From: Chloroflexota bacterium
Lineage (GTDB): Bacteria > Chloroflexota > Dehalococcoidia > Tepidiformales > Tepidiformaceae
Reading direction: 5' to 3'
Length of the DNA: 9,309 nt
Assembly (NCBI GenBank): GCA_963169135.1
Contig: CAUJEQ010000028.1
Span: 1-9,309 of the forward strand
Shown: in pieces, positions 1 through 5,900 of the stretch
How positions within the stretch are numbered: position 1 is the first letter of the stretch
Layout: the number at the start of each line of letters is the position of its first letter
The notes under the pieces: model-generated
Database searches by the model: none
What the model saw: only the letters and a program-made list of their open reading frames with translations
What the model was told of the DNA's origin: nothing
Program-made: the position numbers and the translations under genes

Positions 1-13
1 TGGGAGGAACGCC

Positions 14-2410
14 ATGGTCACCACAGCATCGGAAGGTCTCGGCTTGAACAACGGAGATTTCGAGCCCGCGCCGCTTTCGGAGAACGCGAAGGTCGTCATC
101 GAGCGCCGCGTGGCACGCCGGAACGACCGTGGGGACGCGCAGGAGACGCCTGACCAGGTGTTCCGCCGGGTGGCGCACAACCTGGCCGAGGCGGAGCTCC
201 GCTTCGGGGGCGCCGAGGGTGACCGTGCCGCGGCGGAAGAGAGCTTCTACCGGCTGATGGCATCACTGGACTTCCTCCCGAACTCACCGACGCTGGTGAA
301 CGCGGGGCGCGAACTGCAGCAGCTCTCCGCCTGCTTCGTCCTGCCTGTCCCGGACTCGATCGATGGCATTTTCGAGGCGATCAAGAACACGGCCATCATC
401 CACAAGTCGGGTGGCGGCACCGGGTTCGCGTTCTCGCGGCTGCGGCCGGCCAACGACCGGGTGCAATCGACCATGGGCGTCGCGAGCGGCCCGGTCTCGT
501 TCATGAAGGTGTTTGACTCGGCAACTGAAGCGATTAAGCAGGGCGGGACCCGGCGCGGGGCCAACATGGGCATCCTCCGGGTGGACCACCCGGACATCGA
601 CGAGTTCATCACGATGAAGTCGGACATGACTACGCTGCAGAATTTCAATATCAGCGTGGCCGTGACGGACGCCTTCATGAAGGCGGTGGAAGCCGGCACG
701 ACCTACGACATCATCAACCCGGTATCTGGCAAGGTGGTGGAGCAGCGGGACGCGCGCGAAGTCTGGGAGAAGATGTTCGCGAACGCCTGGAAGAACGGCG
801 ACCCGGGCGTGGTCTTCATCGACCGGATCAACGCGGGCCGGGCGAACCCGGTGCCGACGCGTGGACCGGTGGAATCGACCAACCCGTGTGGCGAGCAGCC
901 GCTGTACCCGTTCGACTCGTGCAACCTGGGCTCGATCAACCTGCACCACTGCACCAAGGGCGCTCCCGGGGCAAAGGAGGTCGACTATGACCGCCTGGGC
1001 CAGGTGGTGCGGCGAACAGTGCACCTGCTCGACAACGTGATTGAGATGAACCACTACCCGATCCCGGAGATCGCGGAGACCTCGCACGCGATCCGGCGCA
1101 TCGGGCTGGGCGTGATGGGGTGGGCGGACATGCTCATCGACCTGCGGATCGCCTACAACTCGGAAGAAGCGCTGGCGCTGGCCCGGGAGGTGATGTCGGT
1201 CATCCAGCGCGAGGCTGACGCGGCATCGCAGCAGCTGGCCCAGGTGCGCGGCAACTTCCCGGACTGGACAGAATCGATTTACGGGCCGAATGGGCCCGAG
1301 GGCCCGCGTCCGATGCGCAACTCAACCCGGACGACGATCGCGCCGACGGGCACACTGAGCATCATCGCGAACTGCTCGGGCGGGATCGAGCCGGTGTTCT
1401 CGCTCGCGTTCATCCGGTCGCACTACCTGGACAAGGACGACCCGACCAAGCGCACCGAGCTGGCGGAAGTGAACGAGCAGTTCGAGGAAGTGGCGAAGGC
1501 CGAGGGCTTTTACAGCGAGGAACTGATCCGCTTCCTGGCCGAGGGCGGACACCTGGCGGAGCGGCCGGAAGTGCCGCAGTGGGTGAAGGACACGTTCGTG
1601 ACGGCGCACGACATCGCGCCGGAGTGGCACGTGCGCATGCAGGCGGCCTTCCAGGAGTTCACCGACAACGCGGTCTCGAAGACGATCAACTTCCCGAACA
1701 GCGCGACCGTGGACGACGTGCGGACGGCCTATGAGCTGGCGTACCGCACGGGCTGCAACGGCATCACTATTTACCGCGACGGTTCGCGCGAGTTGCAGGT
1801 GCTGAAGCATGCCGACAAGAGCGAGAGCGAGAAGGCGATCGAGGCGGCGCAGGCGATCATCACTGGCGCGGTCGGCCCGGTGCGGCGGAAGCTGCCGGAC
1901 GAGCGCCACGCCATCACGCACAAGTTCCGGGTCGGCGAGCAGGAAGGCTACATGACGGTCGGCCTGTACGAAGACGGGACGCCGGGCGAGGTGTTCATCA
2001 ACGTGAACAAGCAGGGCTCGACCGTTTCGGGCTTGATGGACACGGTGGCGATGCTGACGAGCTACGCGCTGCAGTACGGCGTGCCGATCTCGGAGCTGAC
2101 CTCGAAGCTGCGGAACACCCGGTTCGAGCCGAGCGGCCCGACGAGCAACAAGCAGATCCCGATCGCGACGAGCATCGTGGATTACGTGTTCCGCTGGCTG
2201 GAGCTGAAGTTCGACGGCGGGAACGCAGCGGTGCAGCCGACGCTCATCCCGGCAGACCAGGTGGCAGAGAGCACGAACCCGAGCGTGACGGCGAGCAAGC
2301 ACAGCGACGCGGTGGCAAGCGGGGTGGGCTGCCCGGACTGCGGGGCAGTGCTGTACTACGCGGAGGGCTGCCTGATCTGCCACAACTGCTTCTACAACAA
2401 GTGCGGGTGA
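14..2410 (+). CDS. nrdJ: Adenosylcobalamin-dependent (class II) ribonucleotide reductase
   Basis: A cytosolic enzyme that reduces ribonucleotides to deoxyribonucleotides for DNA synthesis, using a radical generated from coenzyme B12, so it needs neither oxygen nor a separate small subunit. The 798-residue product has NSPTLVNAG at 90-98, the first redox cysteine at C107, and the active-site loop STNPCGEQPL with N290, radical cysteine C292 and E294. The partner redox cysteine is C303 in DSCNLGSINL. The 11-residue C292-C303 spacing matches my recollection of the Thermotoga enzyme. A phosphate-binding APTGT loop lies at 443-447. The barrel ends near residue 595, followed by a linker, a TSCPD domain (about 625-732) and a cysteine-rich tail: C773, C776, C786, C789, C792 and C797. 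The tail probably relays electrons from thioredoxin, by family knowledge. The start is set by GGGAGG at 2-7, six bases before ATG. The gene is complete and followed by a terminator, so it ends its own unit. Confidence 0.97.
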   Translation: MVTTASEGLGLNNGDFEPAPLSENAKVVIERRVARRNDRGDAQETPDQVFRRVAHNLAEAELRFGGAEGDRAAAEESFYRLMASLDFLPNSPTLVNAGRELQQLSACFVLPVPDSIDGIFEAIKNTAIIHKSGGGTGFAFSRLRPANDRVQSTMGVASGPVSFMKVFDSATEAIKQGGTRRGANMGILRVDHPDIDEFITMKSDMTTLQNFNISVAVTDAFMKAVEAGTTYDIINPVSGKVVEQRDAREVWEKMFANAWKNGDPGVVFIDRINAGRANPVPTRGPVESTNPCGEQPLYPFDSCNLGSINLHHCTKGAPGAKEVDYDRLGQVVRRTVHLLDNVIEMNHYPIPEIAETSHAIRRIGLGVMGWADMLIDLRIAYNSEEALALAREVMSVIQREADAASQQLAQVRGNFPDWTESIYGPNGPEGPRPMRNSTRTTIAPTGTLSIIANCSGGIEPVFSLAFIRSHYLDKDDPTKRTELAEVNEQFEEVAKAEGFYSEELIRFLAEGGHLAERPEVPQWVKDTFVTAHDIAPEWHVRMQAAFQEFTDNAVSKTINFPNSATVDDVRTAYELAYRTGCNGITIYRDGSRELQVLKHADKSESEKAIEAAQAIITGAVGPVRRKLPDERHAITHKFRVGEQEGYMTVGLYEDGTPGEVFINVNKQGSTVSGLMDTVAMLTSYALQYGVPISELTSKLRNTRFEPSGPTSNKQIPIATSIVDYVFRWLELKFDGGNAAVQPTLIPADQVAESTNPSVTASKHSDAVASGVGCPDCGAVLYYAEGCLICHNCFYNKCG

Positions 2411-2443
2411 GGTAGGGGGCAGGCATCCGAACATGGCCTCGAG

Positions 2444-2467
2444 GGCGGGCACTGGTTGGCGCCCGCC
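2444..2467 (+). terminator. Hairpin terminator after nrdJ
   Basis: GGCGGGC (2444-2450) pairs perfectly with GCCCGCC (2461-2467) around a 10-base loop, and the stem is followed by TTTGGTTT. The T tract is interrupted, so termination may be inefficient. The position 34 bp after the nrdJ stop and before the next start fits a Rho-independent terminator. Confidence 0.65.
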
Positions 2468-2485
2468 TTTGGTTTCGGAGGTTGA

Positions 2486-2491
2486 CATACT
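2486..2491 (+). promoter_or_regulatory. Candidate -10 box of a leaderless promoter for the antitoxin gene
   Basis: CATACT (four of six matches to TATAAT) ends six bases before the ATG at 2498. Transcription would then begin at or next to the start codon. A GGAGG at 2477-2481 is 16 bases from the ATG, too far to act as a Shine-Dalgarno. A perfect TTGACA at 2482-2487 overlaps this box; read as a -35 it would place the -10 inside the gene, so I favour the leaderless reading. No clear -35 is seen upstream. Confidence 0.3.
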
Positions 2492-2497
2492 CGCACC

Positions 2498-2689
2498 ATG
2501 GCTACAACGGCGAAGGAAGAGGCTCGCAGGCTCATCGAATCGCTCCCGGACGACGCGACATGGGAAGACTTCAAGTACGCCATGTACGTTCGGGAGAAGA
2601 TTGAGCGAGGAGTGAAGTCCGCTCGTGAGGAACCGTTGCTCACGACTGAGGAAGTTTTCGCCGAGTTCAATCTCGGCGACGAAGCGTGA
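2498..2689 (+). CDS. Antitoxin-like protein of a ParE/RelE-type module
   Basis: A 63-residue, charged, largely helical protein beginning MATTAKEEARRLIESLPDD, followed by a WEDFKYAMYVREKIERG segment and a C-terminal acidic piece with LLTTEEVFAEFNL. Short proteins with this pattern of 'leucine-proline-aspartate then YVREKIERG' sit directly upstream of ParE/RelE-family toxins and are annotated as antitoxins; that is family knowledge, not a search result. In such modules the antitoxin binds and neutralises the toxin and often represses the operon. Its stop overlaps the GTG start of the toxin frame by four bases (GTGA, 2686-2689), the usual coupling for such pairs. No ribbon-helix-helix or helix-turn-helix motif is obvious, so DNA binding is unproven. 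The gene appears intact although its partner is broken. Confidence 0.7.
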   Translation: MATTAKEEARRLIESLPDDATWEDFKYAMYVREKIERGVKSAREEPLLTTEEVFAEFNLGDEA

Positions 2690-2939
2690 GAGTCGTTTGG
2701 TCGCAGGAGGCCAGGGCGGACATTCGAGCGATTCACGCGTACCGGTCCAGGTTCTCTCGCGCAGGCGCTCGGACACTGCTCAAGACGCTTCATTCACGCG
2801 CCCTCCAGTTGCAGGATTTCCCTGACTGCGCGATCTCATTGAGGGCGACTACCGAATCCTCTACGAGCGCTTCCCCGATCGCGTCGAAATCTTCGCCGTT
2901 CTTCATGGGTGGGCTGCCTTTCAGGACAGCACCGACTAA
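2686..2939 (+). pseudogene. ParE/RelE-family toxin remnant, inactivated by an internal out-of-frame deletion
   Basis: From the GTG at 2686 the frame reads 47 residues typical of the N-terminal half of a ParE/RelE-fold toxin (MRVVWSQEARADIRAIHAYR, then a helix ending LQLQDFPD, to 2826). After that the frame becomes non-homologous and would run to 2979. The true C-terminal half resumes in another frame at 2829 and reads RDLIEGDYRILYERF, then DRVEIFAVLHGWAAF, ending at TAA 2937-2939 (36 residues). The segment that normally joins these halves (roughly 14-15 residues of the SGRxVPE...I type) is missing. I infer a deletion of 3n+1 bases near 2827-2828. Intact relatives are about 95-100 residues, whereas the two halves here total about 83. 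As ParE toxins target gyrase and RelE toxins cut mRNA, the ancestral activity cannot be named. A functional product from the unshifted frame is unlikely because the C-terminal strands are lost. Confidence 0.8.
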
Positions 2940-2975
2940 ACGCCACACCGCTGTCACCAACCCCTCCGGCCACCC

Positions 2976-3004
2976 CTGACACCGCGTCCATCATCGTCCA
3001 CAAT
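2976..3004 (+). promoter_or_regulatory. Candidate promoter of the DinB-family gene, leaderless
   Basis: CTGACA (2976-2981, five of six matches to the -35 consensus) is followed by a 17-base spacer and CACAAT (2999-3004, four of six matches to the -10). The -10 ends six bases before the ATG at 3011, so the predicted transcript starts at about the start codon. No Shine-Dalgarno is present before this ATG, which fits a leaderless mRNA. Confidence 0.45.
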
Positions 3005-3010
3005 TGCCTC

Positions 3011-3496
3011 ATGACGGCCGCACTCCCGCTCCTCTACCGCCACCACCGCTGGTCGTGGCTCACCCTTTTCGATGCCCTCGCCCAGTCCTCGCCCGAATCC
3101 CTCACGCTCACGACGCCGGGCGTCTATGGCACGGTCCACGAGACCATTACCCACACGCTCCTCAACCAGCGCCGGTTTATCGGGGCGATCCAGTCCTCGG
3201 CGGCCGTCTCGCTGGCCGGGATCCCGGATCCGCTCCCGAGCCTTGATGACCTCCGCGCCCACTTCGTCCAGGACGCCGAAGACCTCATCGCCGCCGCCGG
3301 AACAATTGCCGCCGAAACGAAAATCACCGGCTCGTTCCGCGGCCAGCAGTTCGAAATGCCGGCGGTCATCCCGCTGTTCCAGTCCTACAACCACGGCGTC
3401 GAGCATCGCACCGACATCACGACCATCCTCGCGGCGCACGGGTATGAACTCCCAGCGCTCCACGTCTGGGCGTTTCTGGACGCAGGGATGCCCTGA
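3011..3496 (+). CDS. DinB/YfiT-family putative metal-dependent enzyme
   Basis: A 161-residue protein with the pattern of the DinB/YfiT four-helix-bundle superfamily. Members bind a divalent metal through three histidines, and many act as thiol-dependent transferases or are uncharacterised stress proteins. Candidate ligands are H48 (in THTLLNQRRF) and the H128-x3-H132 pair in SYNHGVEHRTDI, the diagnostic C-terminal motif. The N-terminal part (LYRHHRWSWLTLFDAL) matches the first helix of the family. I chose the ATG at 3011 rather than the in-frame ATG at 2909: it begins exactly where homology should begin, lies six bases after a promoter-like -10, and the upstream extension overlaps the toxin remnant and reads as low-quality sequence. 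No signal peptide is seen, so it is probably cytosolic. It favours C-ending codons (CTC, GCC, ATC), unlike the G-ending bias of nrdJ. The substrate cannot be predicted. Confidence 0.82.
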   Translation: MTAALPLLYRHHRWSWLTLFDALAQSSPESLTLTTPGVYGTVHETITHTLLNQRRFIGAIQSSAAVSLAGIPDPLPSLDDLRAHFVQDAEDLIAAAGTIAAETKITGSFRGQQFEMPAVIPLFQSYNHGVEHRTDITTILAAHGYELPALHVWAFLDAGMP

Positions 3497-3520
3497 CTCT
3501 TCACTTTGGCGCCATGGCCT

Positions 3521-3526
3521 TAGACT
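3521..3526 (+). promoter_or_regulatory. Candidate -10 box before the small membrane protein operon
   Basis: TAGACT (four of six matches to TATAAT) ends seven bases before the ATG at 3534, again with no Shine-Dalgarno in between. No good -35 is visible at 16-18 bases. If real, this would be the leaderless promoter of the yggS-proC-yggT operon. Confidence 0.25.
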
Positions 3527-3533
3527 GGTAGCC

Positions 3534-3800
3534 ATGGGCTTCTACTACGGCCAGAACAAGACCCCGGACGACGAGCCGAAGCCCGGCTCATGGCGCGAGA
3601 CGTTCGCGATCATCTGGGTGGTGTTCAAGACGCTGGCGTTGCCGCTCGGGCTGCTGTTCGGGTTCGTGTTCGCACTCATCCTGATCTTCTGGCTGTTCAT
3701 GGTGAGCAGCTGGCTGGGACTTGGCGCCATCGCAGCAGTGGTCGCGGCACTGGTCGCGCGGGGCGTGTGGGAAGCGAAACACCCGCCGGACCTCGGATGA
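3534..3800 (+). CDS. Small integral membrane protein of unknown function
   Basis: An 88-residue protein that I do not recognise. Residues 1-22 are polar and rich in charged residues and proline (including TPDDEPKPGSW). They are followed by a long hydrophobic stretch at about 24-58 and a second at about 61-76, then a short charged tail ending in KHPPDLG. This suggests two membrane helices with both ends on the same side. The ATG at 3534 is chosen because the sequence from there is coherent and a -10-like box precedes it; longer upstream extensions in the same frame overlap the DinB-family gene and look like a shadow. Its stop overlaps the start of yggS (ATGA, 3797-3800), so the two are probably translationally coupled. 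The membrane-yggS-proC-yggT context recalls the ylmE-sepF-ylmG division-associated cluster, but there is no sequence evidence for a division role. Confidence 0.75.
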   Translation: MGFYYGQNKTPDDEPKPGSWRETFAIIWVVFKTLALPLGLLFGFVFALILIFWLFMVSSWLGLGAIAAVVAALVARGVWEAKHPPDLG

Positions 3801-4495
3801 CCGCGGGGGCTACCGTCTCCGCGATCGGTGCGAACCTGGCGGCGGTGCGGGGACGGATCGAGCGCGCATGCGAGCGGTCGGGGCGGTCACCCGCGGACGT
3901 GACCCTCATCGCGGTGACGAAGACCTGGCCGGCGGAGACGGTGCTCGCGGCGATGGAGGCGGGCCTCACAGACTTCGGCGAGAATCGCGTCCAGGAAGGC
4001 GTCGCGAAGGCGGCCGAGGTCGCCCTCGCGACCTGCAATTCGCCTCTCGTTGCTCCGGCCTGGCACCTGATTGGGCATCTGCAGACCAACAAGGTCCGGG
4101 CCGCATTGGGGACGTTTGCTATACTGCACGCCGTCGACTCGGAGCGGCTCCTGCGCGCGATCGACGGCAACGCAACGCACCCCGTCCCGCTGATGATCGA
4201 AGTGAACGTCGCCGCCGAGCCGACCAAGTACGGCATCCTCCCGGAGCAACTCCCGGAAGTGCTCGATGTGGTGCGTGGATTGACGAATTTGCGAGTGACC
4301 GGGCTCATGACAGTCGCGCCCCGCGTTTCGGAGGCTGAGGCGGTGCGACCCGTGTTCGGAGAGCTCCGGAAGCTGGCGGAACGGCACGGCCTGCGACACT
4401 TGTCGATGGGGATGACCGAGGATTTCGAGACGGCCATCGAGGAGGGCGCGACCCACATCCGCGTGGGGCGGGCCTTGTTTGGAGAACGCCAGTGA
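3797..4495 (+). CDS. yggS: Pyridoxal-phosphate homeostasis protein (YggS/YlmE/PROSC family)
   Basis: A 232-residue cytosolic PLP-binding protein with a single alanine-racemase-like TIM barrel, which buffers free pyridoxal phosphate and affects amino- and keto-acid balance in the bacteria studied. Family signatures run the full length: LIAVTKTWP with the probable PLP lysine K42, DFGENRVQE at 59-67, WHLIGHLQTNK at 89-99, the strand MIEVNVAAEPTKYGI, and the phosphate-binding end SMGMTEDFETAIEEGATHIR followed by VGRALFG. Length agrees with the family (about 220-235). The ATG at 3797 overlaps the preceding stop by four bases; frame upstream of it is non-homologous. The 3' end overlaps the proC start by four bases (GTGA, 4492-4495). 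Pairing with proC is one of the commonest bacterial contexts of this family, which fits a link with proline and PLP metabolism. Confidence 0.95.
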   Translation: MTAGATVSAIGANLAAVRGRIERACERSGRSPADVTLIAVTKTWPAETVLAAMEAGLTDFGENRVQEGVAKAAEVALATCNSPLVAPAWHLIGHLQTNKVRAALGTFAILHAVDSERLLRAIDGNATHPVPLMIEVNVAAEPTKYGILPEQLPEVLDVVRGLTNLRVTGLMTVAPRVSEAEAVRPVFGELRKLAERHGLRHLSMGMTEDFETAIEEGATHIRVGRALFGERQ

Positions 4496-5283
4496 ATGTC
4501 GCGATTATCGGCGGTGGAGTGATGGGCGAGGCTATCCTCGCCGCGGCCATCGAGCGGTCCGTGTTCGAGGCGAGCCGCGTGTGCGTGTGCGAGGTAGTGG
4601 AGGCGCGGCGAGCCCAGCTGCGGAGCGTGTACGGGGTGAGCGTCTCGGGCGACCCGGGCGCCACGATGGCTGATGCGGACCTGGTGATCCTCTCGGTGAA
4701 GCCCCAGGACATGAAGAGCGTGCACGGGGCACTGAAAGCCGACGCACTCCTACTTTCGATCATGGCCGGCGTGCGAATCGACTCGATTCAGCGGGAGTTC
4801 AGCCACGACCGCGTCGTGCGGGCGATGCCGAATACGCCGGTGGCAGCCAAGGCCGGGATGAGTGTCTGGACCGCGACACCCGGGGTGCTGGCGGAGCAGC
4901 GCGAGCTGGCGCGCAACCTCCTGGCCGCGATCGGGCGGGAAATCTATGTCGAGGACGAGAAGAAGTTGGACATGGCGACGGCGGTGAGCGGGAGCGGGCC
5001 GGCGTACGTGTTCCTCTTCATCGAGGCGATGGTGGAGGGTGCTGTAGCGGTTGGCCTGACGCGCGCGCAGGCGGAGGAGATGGTGTTGCAGACGGTGTAC
5101 GGATCGGCGGTGTACGCACAGGCGGCCGGCCGGCCGGCTTCGGAGCTGCGGGCGATGGTCACTTCGCCGGCGGGGACGACGGCGGCGGCGCTCCACGAGC
5201 TGGAAAAGGCCGGGTTCCGGGCCTCGATCGGTGAGGCGATCCGGGCGGCCCACCGGCGCGCAATTGAGCTGGGAAACGGCTGA
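4492..5283 (+). CDS. proC: Pyrroline-5-carboxylate reductase
   Basis: The last enzyme of proline synthesis: it reduces 1-pyrroline-5-carboxylate to L-proline with NAD(P)H in the cytosol. The 263-residue protein begins with the dinucleotide-binding loop AIIGGGVMGEAI (residues 4-15). It continues with VILSVKPQ at 65-72, the MAGV segment at 91-94 and VRAMPNTPV at 109-117. The C-terminal dimerisation and substrate domain has TAVSGSGPAYVFLFIEAM at 163-180, GLTRAQAEEMV at 188-198 and TSPAGTTAAALHELE at 224-238. All are intact, so it should be active. The start is the GTG at 4492, coupled to the yggS stop by a GTGA overlap. Its own TGA shares one base with the ATG of the following yggT (TGATG, 5281-5285). 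It therefore lies in the middle of a co-translated operon. Confidence 0.97.
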   Translation: MNVAIIGGGVMGEAILAAAIERSVFEASRVCVCEVVEARRAQLRSVYGVSVSGDPGATMADADLVILSVKPQDMKSVHGALKADALLLSIMAGVRIDSIQREFSHDRVVRAMPNTPVAAKAGMSVWTATPGVLAEQRELARNLLAAIGREIYVEDEKKLDMATAVSGSGPAYVFLFIEAMVEGAVAVGLTRAQAEEMVLQTVYGSAVYAQAAGRPASELRAMVTSPAGTTAAALHELEKAGFRASIGEAIRAAHRRAIELGNG

Positions 5284-5543
5284 TGAACGACCAGATCGCC
5301 AACATCTTCATCCTGTTCCTGTATGTGCTCATCATCGCAATCATCATCCGGTCGTTGTTGACCTGGTTCCCGGTCGACCGCAACAACGAACTCGTGCGGC
5401 TGTTGAACAACATCACCGAGCCGCTGCTTGAGCCGGTGCGGCGGATCATGCCGCGGACGGGGATGATCGATTTTTCGGCGATGGTGGTGATCATCGTGCT
5501 CTACATCATGATTACCGTGGTGCAGACGGCGGCCGAGCAGTGA
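5283..5543 (+). CDS. yggT: YggT/YlmG-family membrane protein, copy 1
   Basis: An 86-residue integral membrane protein of the YggT (YlmG) family. The family is found next to yggS and proC in many bacteria and linked to division or nucleoid organisation and, in plastids, to membrane complex assembly; its biochemical role is not settled. Two hydrophobic helices are visible at about 6-26 and 64-82. Between them are the conserved motifs IIRSLLTWFPVD (21-32) and NITEPLLEPVRRIMPRTGMI. The length is normal. The ATG at 5283 shares one base with the proC stop, so translation is likely coupled. A second family member follows immediately, giving a tandem pair. Confidence 0.92.
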   Translation: MNDQIANIFILFLYVLIIAIIIRSLLTWFPVDRNNELVRLLNNITEPLLEPVRRIMPRTGMIDFSAMVVIIVLYIMITVVQTAAEQ

Positions 5544-5570
5544 GCTTCCGTGGCCTTTCTGCCGATCTGG

Positions 5571-5576
5571 TATCCT
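5571..5576 (+). promoter_or_regulatory. Possible -10 box before the second yggT
   Basis: TATCCT (four of six matches to TATAAT) lies 36 bases upstream of the proposed AUU start and downstream of the alternative GTG at 5550. A transcript from here would carry a short leader with the GGAGA ribosome site. No convincing -35 is present, so this is weak. Confidence 0.22.
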
Positions 5577-5601
5577 GAGGGGCACCATCATCCCGTCTCC
5601 C

Positions 5602-5606
5602 GGAGA
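5602..5606 (+). promoter_or_regulatory. Shine-Dalgarno supporting an AUU start for the second yggT
   Basis: GGAGA ends six bases before the ATT at 5613, which is ideal spacing. The competing GTG at 5550 has no comparable ribosome site. This decides the start in favour of the rare AUU codon. Confidence 0.55.
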
Positions 5607-5612
5607 CCGGCC

Positions 5613-5876
5613 ATTAACCCGTACGTTGCACAGCTGACCTACACCTGGCTGAACCTGCTGACCTGGGCGATCATCGCCAGGTCGCTGCTGAGCTGGTTTC
5701 CGGTCGACCAGTCGAGCACGCTTTACCAGATGCTCCACCGGGTCACGGAGCCGATCATCGAGCCCATTCGGCGGTACATGCCGAGCACAGGGATGATAGA
5801 TATGAGCCCGCTGATGGCGATCATCGCGCTGCTGATCATGCAGATGATGGTCGGGATGCTGGTCGCCCCGGAATAG
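5613..5876 (+). CDS. YggT/YlmG-family membrane protein, copy 2, probable AUU start
   Basis: An 87-residue YggT-family membrane protein, paralogous to its neighbour. Conserved segments are AIIARSLLSWFPVD, RVTEPIIEPIRRYMPSTGMI and a closing hydrophobic helix, with the first helix at about residues 6-24. The only ATG codons in frame fall after the first helix, so the start must be non-ATG. Read from ATT at 5613 (residues I/M-NPYVAQL), the distance to the end of the SLLSWFPVD motif is 32 residues. That equals the distance in copy 1 without gaps, and a well-spaced GGAGA precedes it. The alternative GTG at 5550 adds 21 residues rich in His, Pro and Arg that the paralog lacks. The family and reading frame are secure; the AUU start is an inference. 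It closes the operon, 69 bp after copy 1. Confidence 0.85.
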   Translation: MNPYVAQLTYTWLNLLTWAIIARSLLSWFPVDQSSTLYQMLHRVTEPIIEPIRRYMPSTGMIDMSPLMAIIALLIMQMMVGMLVAPE

Positions 5877-5900
5877 CACTCGCCCCACAGCGCGGGCGAT

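Noticed and set aside
1322..2776. Long minus-strand open frame opposite the 3' half of nrdJ
   Set aside because: Low-complexity Arg/Val/Ala/His product opposite a conserved enzyme. It runs through the nrdJ terminator and the antitoxin gene, with no ribosome site or family match.
2686..2979. The unshifted 97-codon toxin frame as a functional protein
   Set aside because: Its length matches the family by chance, but after residue 47 the sequence is Ser/Thr/Pro-rich and unlike the family, whereas the true C-terminal half is found in another frame of the same DNA.
2909..3010. N-terminal extension of the DinB-family protein from an upstream ATG
   Set aside because: It overlaps the toxin remnant, covers the proposed promoter, and adds 34 residues with no resemblance to the family.
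5550..5612. GTG start adding 21 residues to the second yggT
   Set aside because: No Shine-Dalgarno, the extension is His/Pro/Arg-rich and absent from the paralog, and a -10-like TATCCT lies inside it. It remains the fallback if AUU is disproved.
5880..5899. Hairpin TCGCCC/GGGCGA just before the ABC ATPase start, as a terminator of the yggT operon
   Set aside because: The 6-bp stem with an 8-base loop has no T run after it. It could be chance in G+C-rich DNA, so it is not listed as a feature.
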